NCBI GenBank assembly: GCA_947650285.1
Contig: CANTFL010001207.1
Location: 248,001-312,000 of the forward strand
DNA length: 64,000 nucleotides
Origin: Hyaloperonospora brassicae
Lineage: Eukaryota > Oomycota > Peronosporomycetes > Peronosporales > Peronosporaceae
Reading direction: 5' to 3'
Shown here: positions 12,207-23,580 of the stretch, in pieces
How the letters are laid out: each line of letters begins with the position of its first letter
Numbering within the stretch: position 1 is the stretch's first letter
Position numbers and translations under genes: made by a program
Notes under the pieces: generated by a model
The model's database searches: none
Told to the model about the DNA's origin: nothing
What the model saw: only the letters and a program-made list of their open reading frames with translations

Positions 12207-13553
12207 TTATGCGTTGACCAGCAACTCACGGGAAGCTGGTCTGAATCGAATAAACTTCACCGAGTTTGGGTTCTTCGGCTTCCACTTCAAGGCGTTCGCC
12301 TTCCTGTACTTGCGTTGCTCGTCCGGAGTCATCGCCATCATCTTGACAGCTTCTCGCCTGCACGCCTCACTGCATGCCTTCGACATGCTTCTAGCGCACG
12401 TCGGGCACTGCAAAATCAGGCCATGACACATCGTATTGCTGCAGTTCGTGTGACGATTGCACGGCTCGCCACACTGAAAGCACCGACCCAACACGTCGTC
12501 CGTCACCTGTTCTGACGCGCTCGAGTCACTCACACACCGCTGGTCGAACACAAAGTTCTTGCCCTTGAACAACGACACTTCCTCCTCCATGCGGCCATCG
12601 TCGCTCGTTGAGCCTCTGTTGTCGGCCGTGGACCGGGATCGCATGTGCTGACGCTGCTCTGTCACAAAGCGCATGTAGTTCACGATCCCGCCACGCAGCT
12701 TTTGCACGTTTGATATGCCCTTGTACTGCGTCAAGTACGCAGCGACCTTTTCGCATCGAATGCCCCCAGTGCAGTACGCCATGACCTCTGTAGGTTTCTG
12801 TCCATCATGCTTCCGTTCATGATCCTCGAGAATCTCATCCAGCGCGTCAAACGTATCTCGGAACGTGTCGACCATGACCCGCGTCGCTCCGTCAAAGCGC
12901 CCGATCTCGTGCTCGTAGAAATTGCGCACATCGAGCACCAGCACTTGCGAGTCTCGCTCGTTGTTTCTCGTTTGAAGCTTGCGATGCCACTGTTCAGGCG
13001 ACAACTCGTGCCCTGCGTCTTGCAGATGCAGAGCTCCACGCTCAAAGCCGTCGTGCAGAATCTGATCCCGCACACGGACGTCGAGCTTCTTGAACGGCTC
13101 AGCAGACTTTGCTCGGCACAGAGTCGCATCGCTGCTGCGCTCGTGTTGGTCAAACAAGTGGCCGTGAAAGAGCTTCGCGTGGCGTAGCAAGCGCGGAAAC
13201 GACTGCTCGAAAGCGCTTACCACTGCTTCCGGCACGACCAGCTGACCGTTGACACCTTCTTCGGCAATGTACACGCGTCCAAGTGCTCCCAGTGCGCCCC
13301 AGTGACTCATCAGTTCTTGACGGAGCTGAGGCAGCTCGTCCTTGTGCAGAGGGGTGTAGTTGTACAGACTAATGTATTGGCGACGAGAAGCCGGTTGAGA
13401 TATCCCAGTGACTTTGTCCGTGCTCCAGGGACGACGCTGAGGAGCTACACAGTGCTGCAGCAGTGTACGTTGAAGACGATGCCGCGGCAAGTGAAGCAGC
13501 GCCGGCACTGTGAGACGCGGCACGAGTCGCATCGATCCACGGACGCCAGGCAT
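12207..13553 (-). CDS. Rhodanese-domain tRNA uridine hydroxylase (TrhO/TSTD2-like)
   Basis: 448 aa, uninterrupted. An Arg/Leu-rich, acid-poor N-terminus of about 45 residues looks like an organelle-targeting presequence. Then come the TrhO N-terminal domain (YISLYNYTPL, IAEEGVNGQLV), a rhodanese domain with LDVRNFYEHEIGRF and the active-site loop YCTGGIRCEK, and a Cys-rich tail (CFQCGEPC, CSNTMCH, CPTCARSMSKAC). This is the order in bacterial TrhO (YceA) and vertebrate TSTD2. Bacterial TrhO makes 5-hydroxyuridine at the tRNA wobble position; that the oomycete protein does so, possibly in mitochondria, is inference. An internal Met a few residues in is an alternative start. It is divergent from the methyltransferase gene, sharing about 210 bp of upstream DNA. 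Confidence 0.88.
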   Translation of the reverse strand: MPGVRGSMRLVPRLTVPALLHLPRHRLQRTLLQHCVAPQRRPWSTDKVTGISQPASRRQYISLYNYTPLHKDELPQLRQELMSHWGALGALGRVYIAEEGVNGQLVVPEAVVSAFEQSFPRLLRHAKLFHGHLFDQHERSSDATLCRAKSAEPFKKLDVRVRDQILHDGFERGALHLQDAGHELSPEQWHRKLQTRNNERDSQVLVLDVRNFYEHEIGRFDGATRVMVDTFRDTFDALDEILEDHERKHDGQKPTEVMAYCTGGIRCEKVAAYLTQYKGISNVQKLRGGIVNYMRFVTEQRQHMRSRSTADNRGSTSDDGRMEEEVSLFKGKNFVFDQRCVSDSSASEQVTDDVLGRCFQCGEPCNRHTNCSNTMCHGLILQCPTCARSMSKACSEACRREAVKMMAMTPDEQRKYRKANALKWKPKNPNSVKFIRFRPASRELLVNA

Positions 13554-13764
13554 CCGTCCGAGTCTGCTTCGCGTACAACTGCCTCGGCGAGGAATATTTG
13601 CTTTTTTCTATCGCCTTAGAAACAAGCGGAAGCGATGTCTGGCGTCGTTTGAGAGCACACGCTTGCGAAAAGAGCCCACTACTTCTTTGTCAGTCCTACT
13701 GTGATTTTTACGCAGGGCGTGCACTCGACCGATGACAGAAAAAGATTAAAACCACTCGTTCGAC

Positions 13765-14841
13765 ATGCGGCGTTTTGAACATGTGCGGTTGACATGGAAT
13801 GGTCCGCTTGCAAGACGGACGTCAAGTCGACGATTTGCCTTCTCACAGACCACACCATACATAGGTCTGCATGACGACATAACGACGGAACAAGTGGACC
13901 TGCACCGCCATCGATCAGGTGACTACGAGGCTCATAGTGCACGTAATAGGGTCCTGACGTTCACTACTCCGTCTATGCAGCAACGAACGCAGTATTGGCA
14001 GCCGCGAGCGAGTGAATGGACGATGGCTACAAGACGTGCGACACCCACGTACGTCAGTAAGCGATTGCACACGAGTTCACTCGCAAGGGAATTGTCCACG
14101 CGCTGTTTCTCGACTTCACGAGCTGTCCGCAAGCACATCGACGCGTCTGAGCTCCAGCAGACTTACGCCTACGATCAAAGCAGTGGTCTCAATGACGACG
14201 CGTTGCTCAGCGATCTGCGAGCAGAGACGATGCGCGATCGGCCCAAAGCGGAGCAGCTGATCGACGAGATGCAGGGAAAGTTCCTCTCGTTCCTCGTGCA
14301 GACCACAAAGGCTCAACGTGTACTGGAGATCGGCTGCTTTACAGGATACTCTGCACTGTGCCTCGCCAGTGGATTGGCTGCAGACGGAGTGCTCACAACG
14401 TGCGACGTGGACGCCGCCTGCATGCAGTTTGCACAGCGCTTCTTCAACAAGAGCCCACGTGCAGCACAGATCACCGCCGTCCATCAAGATGGACTCGAGT
14501 TCTTGCACTCGATTACTCGTTCTGCCTGCGCAGACCAGCAGCCGTTTGACGTGATTTTTGTCGACGCCAACAAGCGCAAGTACCGAGCGTACTACGACTT
14601 TATCCTCGAGCACCACCTGCTGCATGCCTCAGGCTTGTTGGTCTTTGATAACACGCTGTTTCGCGGTCGCGTGGCTGTGTGCGCGAGTGGAGAAGAGGGA
14701 CGGAAGGAGCGCATTGCTCGAAGTCTGGCCGACTTCAATAGCCACGTGCTCCGGGATCCACGAACGGCACAGGTCGTTTTGCCGCTATGGGACGGACTTA
14801 CGTTGATCCGCCTGAGCGGGAAAGGAATGGCAGCAGAATAA
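13765..14841 (+). CDS. Class I SAM-dependent O-methyltransferase (CCoAOMT/COMT family), probably mitochondrial
   Basis: The open frame codes 358 aa from its first ATG. The catalytic part covers about the last 230 residues: motif I VLEIGCFTGYSALCLA, the acidic CDVD at the end of strand 2, DVIFVDANKRKY with the metal-binding Asp, and LLVFDNTLFRGRV with the DN pair. This is the CCoAOMT/O-methyltransferase_3 signature, and these enzymes methylate a small catechol-like or acyl-CoA substrate using a divalent metal. The real start may be the ATG at 14023, which opens a typical Arg/Ser/Thr-rich mitochondrial presequence (SKRLHTSSLARELSTRC); 13975 is a third choice. The substrate cannot be read from sequence. 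Confidence 0.85.
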   Translation: MRRFEHVRLTWNGPLARRTSSRRFAFSQTTPYIGLHDDITTEQVDLHRHRSGDYEAHSARNRVLTFTTPSMQQRTQYWQPRASEWTMATRRATPTYVSKRLHTSSLARELSTRCFSTSRAVRKHIDASELQQTYAYDQSSGLNDDALLSDLRAETMRDRPKAEQLIDEMQGKFLSFLVQTTKAQRVLEIGCFTGYSALCLASGLAADGVLTTCDVDAACMQFAQRFFNKSPRAAQITAVHQDGLEFLHSITRSACADQQPFDVIFVDANKRKYRAYYDFILEHHLLHASGLLVFDNTLFRGRVAVCASGEEGRKERIARSLADFNSHVLRDPRTAQVVLPLWDGLTLIRLSGKGMAAE

Positions 14842-15794
14842 CAGACGGCAGAGCAGTCGAGTCGTACTCGTGATGGAGCCTGGACATCGAGAGAGACCGA
14901 CGCGAGGCGTTGCACGCGCGAGGCAGTTCAGTTGCAATGGTCTATCTGGTCAACTCAGCTCGACGCAAGGAGCTACGTTCGTGTGAGTATGGTGGACTCG
15001 TGACTCATACAAAGCAAGTGCATGACGAGCTCCAGCACCGGTTTCGTTCGTGGCGACGAGTTTGGCTGGAGAAGTGGCGGCAATGGAGTGTACGACGACG
15101 ACGACGACGACGACGACAGAGAGGCAGCTGCAGAACCTCATAGTTGTGAGCTGACAACTGTTCTTGCACGGCTGATTCGAGACCGGGCTGTGCTAGTGAC
15201 AGTGATGCTGTCGATGTGATGTCAACAAGTGAGCGAGAATGGGTGGACGCTAACGTTTGCGTGGAACTTGACCTGCACTCGCTGGTGTTCATATTGTTGT
15301 TCCTAAACAGTCGTGCGACGAGAAGCTCAGTTACGTGTTGGCAGTCGTTTATATGGAAAGACATATGGCGCGGGCCACAAATCGTTCGGCAGCTCGGGCG
15401 TTGGTTGTAAGTTGTTGTTTTTCCATAGGATCGGCACGTGGTGGTCGTCGCTCTTGAGGGCGCATACTGACGGTATGACGGTCATAAGAAGGCAACAGGA
15501 TCATAAAGAAGGAGGTGTGACGGCAGCGAGCTAGATTGTGATTGGCGATTTATCTGTCACAAAATAAAAAACAAACAAGTGTGCTTTGTTCTGCAGCGCG
15601 CGGGAAAAAAAGGGCGATCGCTCCAATGTGGTTAAGTTATCTACTGCGTCGAGCCCTGATACTGAATAAAACAAAATGCCCGAATCCGTCCACTCGTTTC
15701 TTTGACGACCCCCGATGTTTTCCATACAACAGCCCATATACTCGGGCCGTTTCTTTCCCGCCCCGCGCGCGATTAAAACACACGCGTGGGAGCC
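14842..15794. other. Intergenic spacer, no recognised gene; (GAC)n microsatellite
   Basis: 953 bp. A (GAC)n run at about 15092-15118 creates short poly-Asp or poly-Arg frames. An ATG at 14937 opens a short frame with a good GTGAGT donor after 15 codons, but no convincing second exon follows. I see no gene. Confidence 0.5.
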
Positions 15795-17698
15795 ATGCCT
15801 CGCCCGGCAAGTGCCGTATGGGTTCACTTCAGCAAGGAACTGCCGACCAAGCGCGCCACCTGCAACTACTGCGGCCGCAACATGTGCGGCCTCGTCCTCC
15901 GCATGCGCACGCACTTGGCGCGCAAGTGCCCGAGCTGTCCCGAGCCCATACAAACGGCCATGCGGGTCGACAGCCGTCGCTTGTCATGTTCGTTTTAGCT
16001 GCAGTTCACGATGTCGGCACAGAGTGATGGTCACTAAGTTGCCTTTTTTCCCCAATAGCTCCGTCCGCACCCGTCGCCAAGAGACCACGCGCCTCCAGCG
16101 ACCATCACTCCCCTATACAGTCACCAAGATACGCCCCAGGTCCAAATCCAGCAGCAGCAGCACCAGCGACGGCAAAGGCCGTGCTCGACGACGCCACGGA
16201 CCTGGACGGCTGCGTCGCCCGAGCGCTCTTTGAAGCGGGAGCGCCCGTGACGACAGTCGAGCACGCGAGCTTTGTCCAGCTGTGCAAGCGCCTCAAGCCG
16301 ACGTACACTGTGCCCAGCGCGCTGACCCTCTCGACAGCAGTGCTCGATCGCGAGTACGCACTTGTGCAGGCGCACGTACGCGCGCACGTCGCAGACGCAG
16401 TGGCACTTGGACTCGAGTCGTCGTGGCCGGCGGCGCCCACGCACTTGTTCGTGAGCTGCTGGAAACTCGGGACGCCAACTGCAGTGGACGTCCGTGGCGT
16501 AGCAAAGGAGAGCAGCACGGGGACACAGCACGGAGCGCTGACGTGCAACGGGCGCGTGGACGTGATGGAGAGCCTCTTGACGCACGCAACGACGACGCGG
16601 CTGTCCGTTGTTGTCACGGATACGACCGACAGCATGCTCCAGGCGGCACGGGATCTACAGCAGAAGCATCCGGCCGTCACGTTCTTGCCGAGCTGCTCAT
16701 ACACTATGGCTGCCATGATGACGGAGATCGTGGCGCTACCTGCTGTGGCCAGCACGCTTGCCACGTGCAACGACCTCGCGCGCTTCTTTGCACAGGACAG
16801 CCTCGCACGCCATGCGATTGCGCGTGTGTTGGCGTCGAACCAGACCCGCGGCATGACTGCACCATGGGGTGACGATCCATCTGACGCAAGCCCGAGTGCA
16901 CAACTTGAGTGCCTGTTTGCCACTGAACGCAATCGCTATGCAATGGACATTTTAGTCGCCGATGCAAAGGACCCGCTGTGTAACATGCATGCGCCGGTCA
17001 AGGAGCGCGTCACGAGCCTCGGTTTCTGGAAACAAGTGTCGACGCTTACTGGTCTCTTTGAGCCCTTTCTCGACATCTTGAAAACGTTCGAGTCGACTCC
17101 TCCACTCCTGTCGACATTCTACCACGAATTTACGCAGCTGTGGACACACGTACTTGTCGATCAGTATGGAAGTCTCGCGACAAAGGTTCGGCGACTGATG
17201 TCCGAGTACTGGCAAAAACTGCAGCACCCCGCGATGTATACAGCTTACCTTCTCGATCCGCGGTACCCGCCATCCAGTCTTTCAGGAGAAGCCACGAGTG
17301 AGGCGCTTGCATACATCAAGCGAGCAGCCAAAGCGGAGGTCTACAAAACAATCGTGGACGAGTTGACTCGCTTTACAGCGCGGATTGGCCTGTTTGCCGA
17401 TGATGCTATCTGGGAATCCGCCCAGCAATGCAGTCCACTGCACTGGTGGAAAGGCTTCATCGGGGGATCCTGTCCGAATCTGCAATCGGTAGCGCTGCGC
17501 ACACTGGGCTATCCTACAACGTCTGGTCTTTTCGGTGCAAAGCGCAGGACGTTTGAGCAGATCCTGACCATGAACGCGAAGCACATGGACGAGGGGCAGG
17601 CAATCAAGACAGCAGTCATGCACGCGAACTCGAATCTAGTGTCGCAAGCCGAAGACGGCACACCCGACGCGACTCGCAAAGACAAAAAGGTGCCCTAG
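15795..17698 (+). CDS. BED zinc-finger, hAT-transposase-derived protein
   Basis: Two exons. Exon 1 (15795..about 15987) carries a BED finger (CNYCGRNMCGL, then RTHLARKC: Cys2, His, Cys). Exon 2 begins at 16059 after TTTTTTCCCCAATAG and runs to 17698; the total is about 610 aa. The donor is uncertain: GT at 15988 (GTTCGT) or 15976 (GTCGCT) both fit phase 1. The middle matches the hAT/DUF659 RNase-H-like fold (LFVSCWKLGTPTAVDVRG, VVVTDTTDSMLQAA). The end matches the hAT dimerisation domain (HWWKGFIGG, LGYPTTSGLFGAKRR). The frame is intact over 1.6 kb. No TIRs or 8-bp target duplications were seen, so it could be a domesticated hAT protein acting as a DNA-binding regulator, or a still mobile copy whose ends I missed. 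Confidence 0.75.
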
Positions 17699-18355
17699 AG
17701 TTCCTGGCTACCCCATCGTATCGAAACTCAACACAAGGCAATCGTTCGTCGCTAGGTCCTCGTACCATGTCTATTATGTTATTGCTGTCGCAGTGACAGC
17801 ATCCAGTAAAACGCTCGTATCACGCCCTGCCAAATAAAATCACTCGGGGCCCACACAGTCGCGCCGCAGCGTCAGTGTCCCCTCGCTCAGCTCCTGTAGC
17901 CCCAAACTTCGCCCGCAGCCTCACGTGCTGGTGGCTTGAAGTATGCTGCAAACCCACGTCAAGCTCTCTGCTCGAGGAACACGCATGTCACGACCCCACA
18001 CTGCACGCCCTCGTCTTGGGCATCCAGCAAATCCATGTTTCATAAAGAGAATATCCAAAAATGCAGAGAACATAACGACCGCCGAGCACCCTCGCGCCTT
18101 TGCCACCCTCGAAGCTTGAGTCCCATTATGGTCCGGCCCGTCAACGACTCATCTCAATCATCTCGTTCAAGCTCATGCCAGCAATCCACCGGCACACATC
18201 AGACACGGCAGTAGCTGTAGATACGCAAGAACTTGCCGCACTAACCACCTCTACAGCAACGCGAGCGACGCCATGCGATTGCACATGGTCTGACGCGTAC
18301 TTCGTGCAGAGCCAGCCACACAGCACCATCATCCCCCGCAACCTCAACATTGCGT
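17699..18355. other. Convergent intergenic spacer, no gene seen
   Basis: 657 bp between the stops of the BED/hAT gene (+) and the LARP gene (-). Only short unrelated frames are present. Confidence 0.5.
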
Positions 18356-20287
18356 CTACTTGCTCTCATCAGTGCTCGCAGAATCAGCCAAAGTCGCCTT
18401 CTCTGATGCAGCAGGCGGGTCGGCCTTCACGACATCCAGAAAGTTACGCCCTCCCCATGCACCAGCTTTCGGCAAAGACTCGTCCACCACCGGGGCAGCG
18501 GCAGCTTTCGGCGCAGTATCACCAGTCTTGGCTGCATCTTTGGTGGACTTCGCCGCTTCCTTACCAGCGGTTTTCGAGTTGGACTTCGACACGGGCTGCT
18601 TTTTCTTCGAGTCCACGGCCGGGGTAGGCGCTGGGGTGCCATGGATGACAGCTGCAGCGTAGCCAACGATCTTTGCAGGCACTACCGTCGCTTTTGCCGA
18701 TGCGGGTCCAGCAGAAGTGGGCTTCGGGGAAAGAACAGCGTCCGTCGATGCAGGCGCGCTTTCCACTTTTTGCTTGCGTTGCTCGCGGGCATCCTTGGTG
18801 TAATCTTCACCGTACATCATGCTCTCGTAATCGATAGATCCAACGGAGTCACTACGGATCGGCCGTCCTTGACGCATGGCGTCACGAGCCTGCTCAATAC
18901 TGTACGTACGCTGGTTACGCAGCAGATCAGGATGTGCTTCGGCGGTCAAAGCAGCTGGGTGTGCGGTATAATCCATCTCGCCTTCTGGCAGCATACAATC
19001 CTTCTCATCCATGTTCTTCACGATTTCCATGATATCCTCGTGAACATACTTGTGCGTGATCACTTTTGACGCTTCATCCTTTTCCACAGCCGTGGGCAGC
19101 GGAGGAAAGTTCGCCGCGTTCATAATGGGTTGGCGCTCGGACGCCGCAGCAGGCGCGGTCTTCTTCTCGTCACTACTATCATTCGCTTGCTGAGGGACCG
19201 CCGCCTTCGGACGACTATCCTTGTTCTTTCGAGGACCTCCAGCTCTCCGCTGCTCAAAGCTACCGCTCTTCGCGCGGCCCTCTTTCTGGTGATACGTACC
19301 AGGCCCATTAGACCGGCTCTGTCGGCCAAACCCACGACCACCGCCAGCGCCACCGCGCTGAAAGTTGCCAGCATATCGTTCCTTCTCAACAACATTGTTG
19401 CTATAGTTCTGACCCGCACGCGGATCTACTGCATTGTACGGGACGCCGTAATTGTCGTAGAAGCCCATGTTCGGCGACGCATAGTAGCCACGGCCACCAT
19501 ACGGCGCACTCATGCCAGGCGCAATCACGTTTTCCGCAGGCTGCGTGGGGTAAAACGACTTGAGCATGTTCTCTGATTTCAGACGAGCCTTTAGTGCGGC
19601 GCCTTTGAACGTCTTACTGCGTAAAGCAAGCAGCGTGCTCACTGCTTCTGCTTCCGTATTCATCGTAACGAACCACGTGTCGCCAACGTCGCTTCGCACA
19701 TTAGCAACCTTACCACACCCGTGGAAAATCGCTTCCACTTCTTCCGGCTTCGTAGACGACGGAATCTCGCGCAAAATAATGGTCGTGCGCTCCGACTTGA
19801 TGTTCGGTCGGATGGCGTCCTTCGACGAGTTCAGTGAGCAGACGGTCGAGTCCTCGACAGCTTCCACCAGCAGCGCCGTGTCGCTCGTAAGCTGCTTGAT
19901 CTTGGAGAAGCTAATGATAATATCCACTGGCACGTACCTACACAATCCAACACACCAGCAGCTCCACATTAGTACCCCTCTCCTGCGCATCACACACACG
20001 TGCCATACACAGCGCAATACAATCACGCACGTTTGCGAGTTCATGTGGGAGACGAGGTACGCATCGTTGGCCAAATTGGCCCGAGAAAAGTAGAATTCCA
20101 CCTGGCGCTTGATAGCTTCTTTCAGCTCTGCCCCTTCTGCAGCGAGCAGAAGCACACAACACGTCATTCTCAGGTCAGTCCAGTTCCAGCAATCCACTCA
20201 GCACAAGCGCGTCCAGCTTCAAAGAGGGTGACGTCAGATGCAGCAACAGCACGCACCAAGAGCCTGTGTCTGCGGTGCAGCGCTCAT
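18356..20287 (-). CDS. La-related RNA-binding protein, LARP4-like
   Basis: Three exons, 20287..20257 (only 31 nt, MSAAPQTQAL), 20136..20031 and 19937..18356, give 572 aa. A La motif (IKRQVEFYFSRANLANDAYL, then VSHMNSQTYVPVDIIISF across intron 2) is followed by an RRM-like domain (TTIILREIPSSTKPEEVEAI). This tandem is the La module of the LARP4 class. The C-terminal two thirds is low complexity: Gly/Arg/Asn-rich (GGAGGGRGFGR), then Ala/Lys/Pro-rich, ending ADSASTDESK. LARP4 proteins bind poly(A) and PABP and stabilise mRNAs in the cytoplasm; a PAM2 motif was not identified with certainty. The tiny first exon rests on frame, GTGCGT donor and acceptor fit. Confidence 0.85.
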
Positions 20288-20605
20288 TTGCCCGTCTGTC
20301 TGATACTGCACGGCGCTGTGCTGTGCTTCGCCCACGTCCGTGAGGTCTATGCAACGCTGCACTCGAGTCGTGATGGTGTCGCTTGCAACGGTGTGGCCGC
20401 TGGGTAGAGCAGTGACAGCAGCAGCAGCAGCACCAGCAGCCGCAGGTCAGAGTCAGAATGCGGAATGGATGGCGACCACGGGTTGACGGGTAATGTACGT
20501 AGCGCACACGAAATACGCGATTTCAGAGGGCGCGTGCCGCAGCGACCGCTTGTTCCAGATTATTCAGGTAGGTTGACAGCTAGGTATACGTGTATATCAT
20601 TCCGC
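20288..20605. promoter_or_regulatory. Intergenic region upstream of the LARP4-like gene
   Basis: 318 bp between the start of the LARP gene and the stop of the pyroglutamyl-peptidase gene, both on the minus strand. A (CAG)n-like run lies near 20417-20440. No promoter motif is claimed. Confidence 0.45.
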
Positions 20606-21571
20606 TTATCCCGCGTGCGCTACAAAGTCCACGATCGTCGAAGCGAGTGCGAGCTGATCGTCGAGGCATACGCGCTGGAGCGCTGGCACGTGCACGAATA
20701 GAACGAGGGGCTGCACATCACCCCACGCACAACAGCCACAACGTTAAGGACCTGTCCTGGCACACACACACACACACACGTAGATACAGCACTACGCACA
20801 GACATAGGTACAACGGACTTCGCTGCAGGTATACATACTCACGTTCGCGTGGTTCTTGCTCGCCTGGCGGTTGGCCCACACGAGCGACCGGTAGTAGACG
20901 TAGTTGCAGACGTAGCGCCCCGGGTCCGTGGAAAGAGCGACCCGCGGGTCCACGTTCTGCAGCACCGCCAACAGCTCGTCAAGACGCACGGTGGTCGTCA
21001 GGTCAGCTGCCTCGCCCTCGTGGATCACTTCGTTCGTGGCGACGTGGCCCCGCTCGTCAGGGATGCGGAAGTCCGCCACGTTGTAGCCCACTTGCTCCAG
21101 CAAGAGAGTGCGTGCCGCGGCGCTTACGCCAAAGTGCAGGAAGACAGAGGGGCGGCCACGCTCCTGCCATAGCGACCATCACCATCATAGGAGCAACAGG
21201 CAAATGCGTGAGACTCGCCGACCTCGCAGCAGCTTAGGAGTCGGTAGATGCCGCCGTAGCTTTGCTCTGTCAGTGTACCTCTGCTCTGGCGTAAATGTCG
21301 GCCAGCGTCTCGTTGCAGCCTGTCACACACGACACAACAAAATGAGGAGCTGTCGCACTGCACGATCGTATCCTCAGACCCGAGTGGTGGCCATACCGGC
21401 GCAAGAGACTTCGAGGACGTGCGTCTCAGTCACGCGCGGGTGCTCGCCGAGCCTTTTCGCCAATGCCGTCGTCGGGTTCTCCAGAATGTCGCCAAACTTG
21501 CCGAAGCCAGTGACGTATACGTCTCTCGGTCTCGACGACGGCGCTGCCATTGGGGCGGCCGAACTGTCCAT
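20606..21571 (-). CDS. PGPEP1: Pyroglutamyl-peptidase I (C15 cysteine peptidase)
   Basis: Four exons, 21571..21397, 21319..21279, 21163..20843 and 20710..20606, give 213 aa, the usual size. It cleaves N-terminal pyroglutamate from peptides in the cytosol. Family marks are VYVTGFGKFGDILENPT at the N-terminus, the Glu in LLLEQVGYNVADFRIPD, the catalytic Cys in GRYVCNYVYYRSL, and the catalytic His in LFVHVPA, which sits at the start of the last exon. All three catalytic residues are present. The third intron contains a (CA)n microsatellite at 20761-20779. The start at 21571 is the first ATG in frame; a Met seven residues later is an alternative. Confidence 0.9.
20761..20779. repeat. (CA)n microsatellite in intron 3 of the pyroglutamyl-peptidase gene
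   Basis: Nine and a half CA units; on the coding strand it is a GT run close to the 3' splice region of that intron. Confidence 0.9.
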
Positions 21572-22482
21572 AGCGTCGTCCCGAAAATAGGAGAATGCCA
21601 ATGGACGCGTGGCACTGATTACTCAAGTGAGCAGGACGGACGACAAACGGAGTACTAGTGCTATTGGGTTCCAACGCGACACTGCTTCAAGTGGACTTTG
21701 GATCGCATCAGCACCTTCACCAGCTGATCGTCACTTCGACTGCGTGTTGTTTCTTCCAACAGGTGAAGGTGACCGCCTTTGTGTGCACCGGTCACTAACT
21801 CGCGTAATGGTCGCCATGCGAGTGCACAAATGTGCAGCATGCGGTGTAGCTGAGTGATGAAGCGTCAACAGGAGGGGCTCGACGACCAAGTGAGCGCTCC
21901 TTCTGTCTAAAAATGACCAAGACCAAGAAAAAGGTCGCGGCTTGATCAAACGAGCTTCACTGCAAGTGTTGTCAAAGCATAGGCGCTGTCTCTTGCATCA
22001 GCAAGGCAAACGGAACAGGCTTTCTTCTCCGTGCCACAACTAGTTCGTAGGGAGAGTATAACGCGAGTGCAGCAACCTGAACCAATAGCGGTTTCAATGA
22101 CTTTGTGGTGTCGCGTGGGCTAAAGCCCCAGGGCGAAGACGCATGAGACTTGCCATCAATGAGTCGCAACATCATGACCATGTCGTTACCCGTACGTGCT
22201 GTTCAAATCCCCCATTTGTCATGCGCATCCAAAGCTCGATCTTCTTTGCCATGAACCTCGTGCCGTTGCGTTCGCCTACTCAAACACATGCTCGAAAGCG
22301 CTTTGTACAAGCGCAGCTGCTCCTGACAGTGTAACACCGGTCATGTTGAGACTTACAAGGTGCAACAGTGGCTGCCAACGCGACGCTGTCCCCACTGCAG
22401 ACGAGAGCTCCAGTCAGTTGCTCAGCTACCAGCGATTGTTGCATTCCTCCAGCAGCGTCGAGCACCTTCAATCGTCGGCTCG
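21572..22482. other. Intergenic region, no gene seen
   Basis: 911 bp between the FAM210-like stop and the pyroglutamyl-peptidase start, both on the minus strand. It should contain the latter's promoter. Only short unrelated frames are present. Confidence 0.5.
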
Positions 22483-23337
22483 TCATGGCGTAATCGTCTT
22501 GCGCAACTTGGCAACCACTGGCGCAATGTAGCCCGAGGCACCCAGCGTCACGGGGTACAGTGCCGAGCTCAGCACGACCGCAGCCGCATACCCGCCAAGC
22601 GTCGAGCCCACTTCTTGCACGCCAAGGGAGGCGAGAATCGGCATCAGATCCACTCCCTGCTTGATCAGCGTGTAGAAGGCGCAGACGACGCCCACGCCAG
22701 CGAGACGCGAGCCCATCATGTACGCCGCGCCGTAGTTGTCAATCACGTCCTTTGCCGTTGCCATCGCTTTGGCCATGATGCCAGAGTCGGAGAAAGCTGA
22801 CGACGCCGAGGCATTGGCTCGCCTGCAGCAAGACGTTACCGACACGTGGACAGACACAGTGCACACACGGTCAGCTATTGTCCATCGCACTGATCCCTCT
22901 GCTCGACAAACAAACGACAACTTGACACAAGTCCTACTGCTACTCACGCTGGGAGAGCTCCTGCGAGGTCCGAGAGCCGCACGCGCGAAAGAGCGGGACA
23001 GATCTTGGCAACGCCCGTGGCGACGACCAGGTCCAGCGGCAACCGGAAGCGGCGGAACGGGCGACTGGCGGCGAACGCCAGTGCGAACTCGGGGGAAAAG
23101 TCGATGCCCACGACAGAGATCACGCCGTACATGGCGCCAATGCTGCAAATGTCGGACGCAAAGAGCACGGCAATGGTCTCGCCCGGGTACGTCTGGATCG
23201 AGGCATTGAGTTTGGCCACCACACGGTCCACGATCGCGACCGTGGGCTGCTCGGGCGGTGTTGGCTTGTAAGGGCGATCCTCTGATCCAGAGCTGCCGAC
23301 ACCAGAACGGACAGCGCCAACGGTGTTGCGGCTACTA

Positions 23338-23370
<33 letters not shown>

Positions 23371-23495
23371 TTGCTGCTACTTCTACTCCCGATCGCACGG
23401 AAGACGGTGCGCTGTACTCGTCTGGTGCGACTTGAAGACACACAGCTGTGGACGCCGCAGCGCACGCGCAGCGCCAGCAGAGAAGTCGCGGCCAT
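22483..23495 (-). CDS. FAM210/DUF1279-like membrane protein, probably mitochondrial
   Basis: Two exons, 23495..22948 and 22822..22483, give 295 aa. The N-terminus is Arg/Ser-rich without acids (MAATSLLALRVRCGVHSC), like a mitochondrial presequence, and is followed by a poly-Ser tract encoded by a CTA/CTG-type microsatellite. The mature part has two similar blocks, each a charged amphipathic helix plus hydrophobic segments: ETIAVLFASDICSIGAMYGV in the first, and VIDNYGAAYMMGSRLAGVGV with FYTLIKQGVDL in the second. The second block resembles DUF1279. FAM210 proteins are inner-membrane or matrix-side proteins linked to mitochondrial translation and cell survival in animals; a role here is inference. 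It is head-to-head with the RME-8 gene. Confidence 0.65.
23331..23391. repeat. Coding trinucleotide repeat (poly-Ser in the FAM210-like protein)
   Basis: A run of CTA then CTG units on the plus strand is read on the minus strand as AGC/AGT serine codons. Confidence 0.85.
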
Positions 23496-23580
23496 GGCAC
23501 GAAACGCACGATGGGGTTTTGTGGTACACTGTACCACGTCAGACTGCCGCACCGCTTCGTTGCGCACGCAGTCCGAGTGC
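23496..23580. promoter_or_regulatory. Compact bidirectional promoter region
   Basis: Only 85 bp separate the FAM210-like ATG (minus strand, 23495) from the preferred RME-8 ATG (plus strand, 23581). The palindrome CCATGG at 23492-23497 gives an ATG on both strands, and the plus-strand one (23494) is in frame with RME-8. Both mRNAs must therefore start inside or opposite each other's 5' coding DNA, or have overlapping 5' ends. Confidence 0.5.

Noticed and set aside
15092..15118. Poly-Asp/poly-Arg protein at the (GAC)n run
   Set aside because: Frames are opened only by the microsatellite and lack any flanking domain or splice support.
16105..16932. 275-residue minus-strand frame inside the BED/hAT gene
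   Set aside because: A mirror frame of a GC-rich coding exon with no recognisable domain; the plus strand has the BED and hAT domains.
20590..21237. 215-residue plus-strand frame opposite pyroglutamyl-peptidase
   Set aside because: Arg/Pro/Ser-rich shadow; the catalytic Glu, Cys and His are all on the minus strand in correctly spliced exons.
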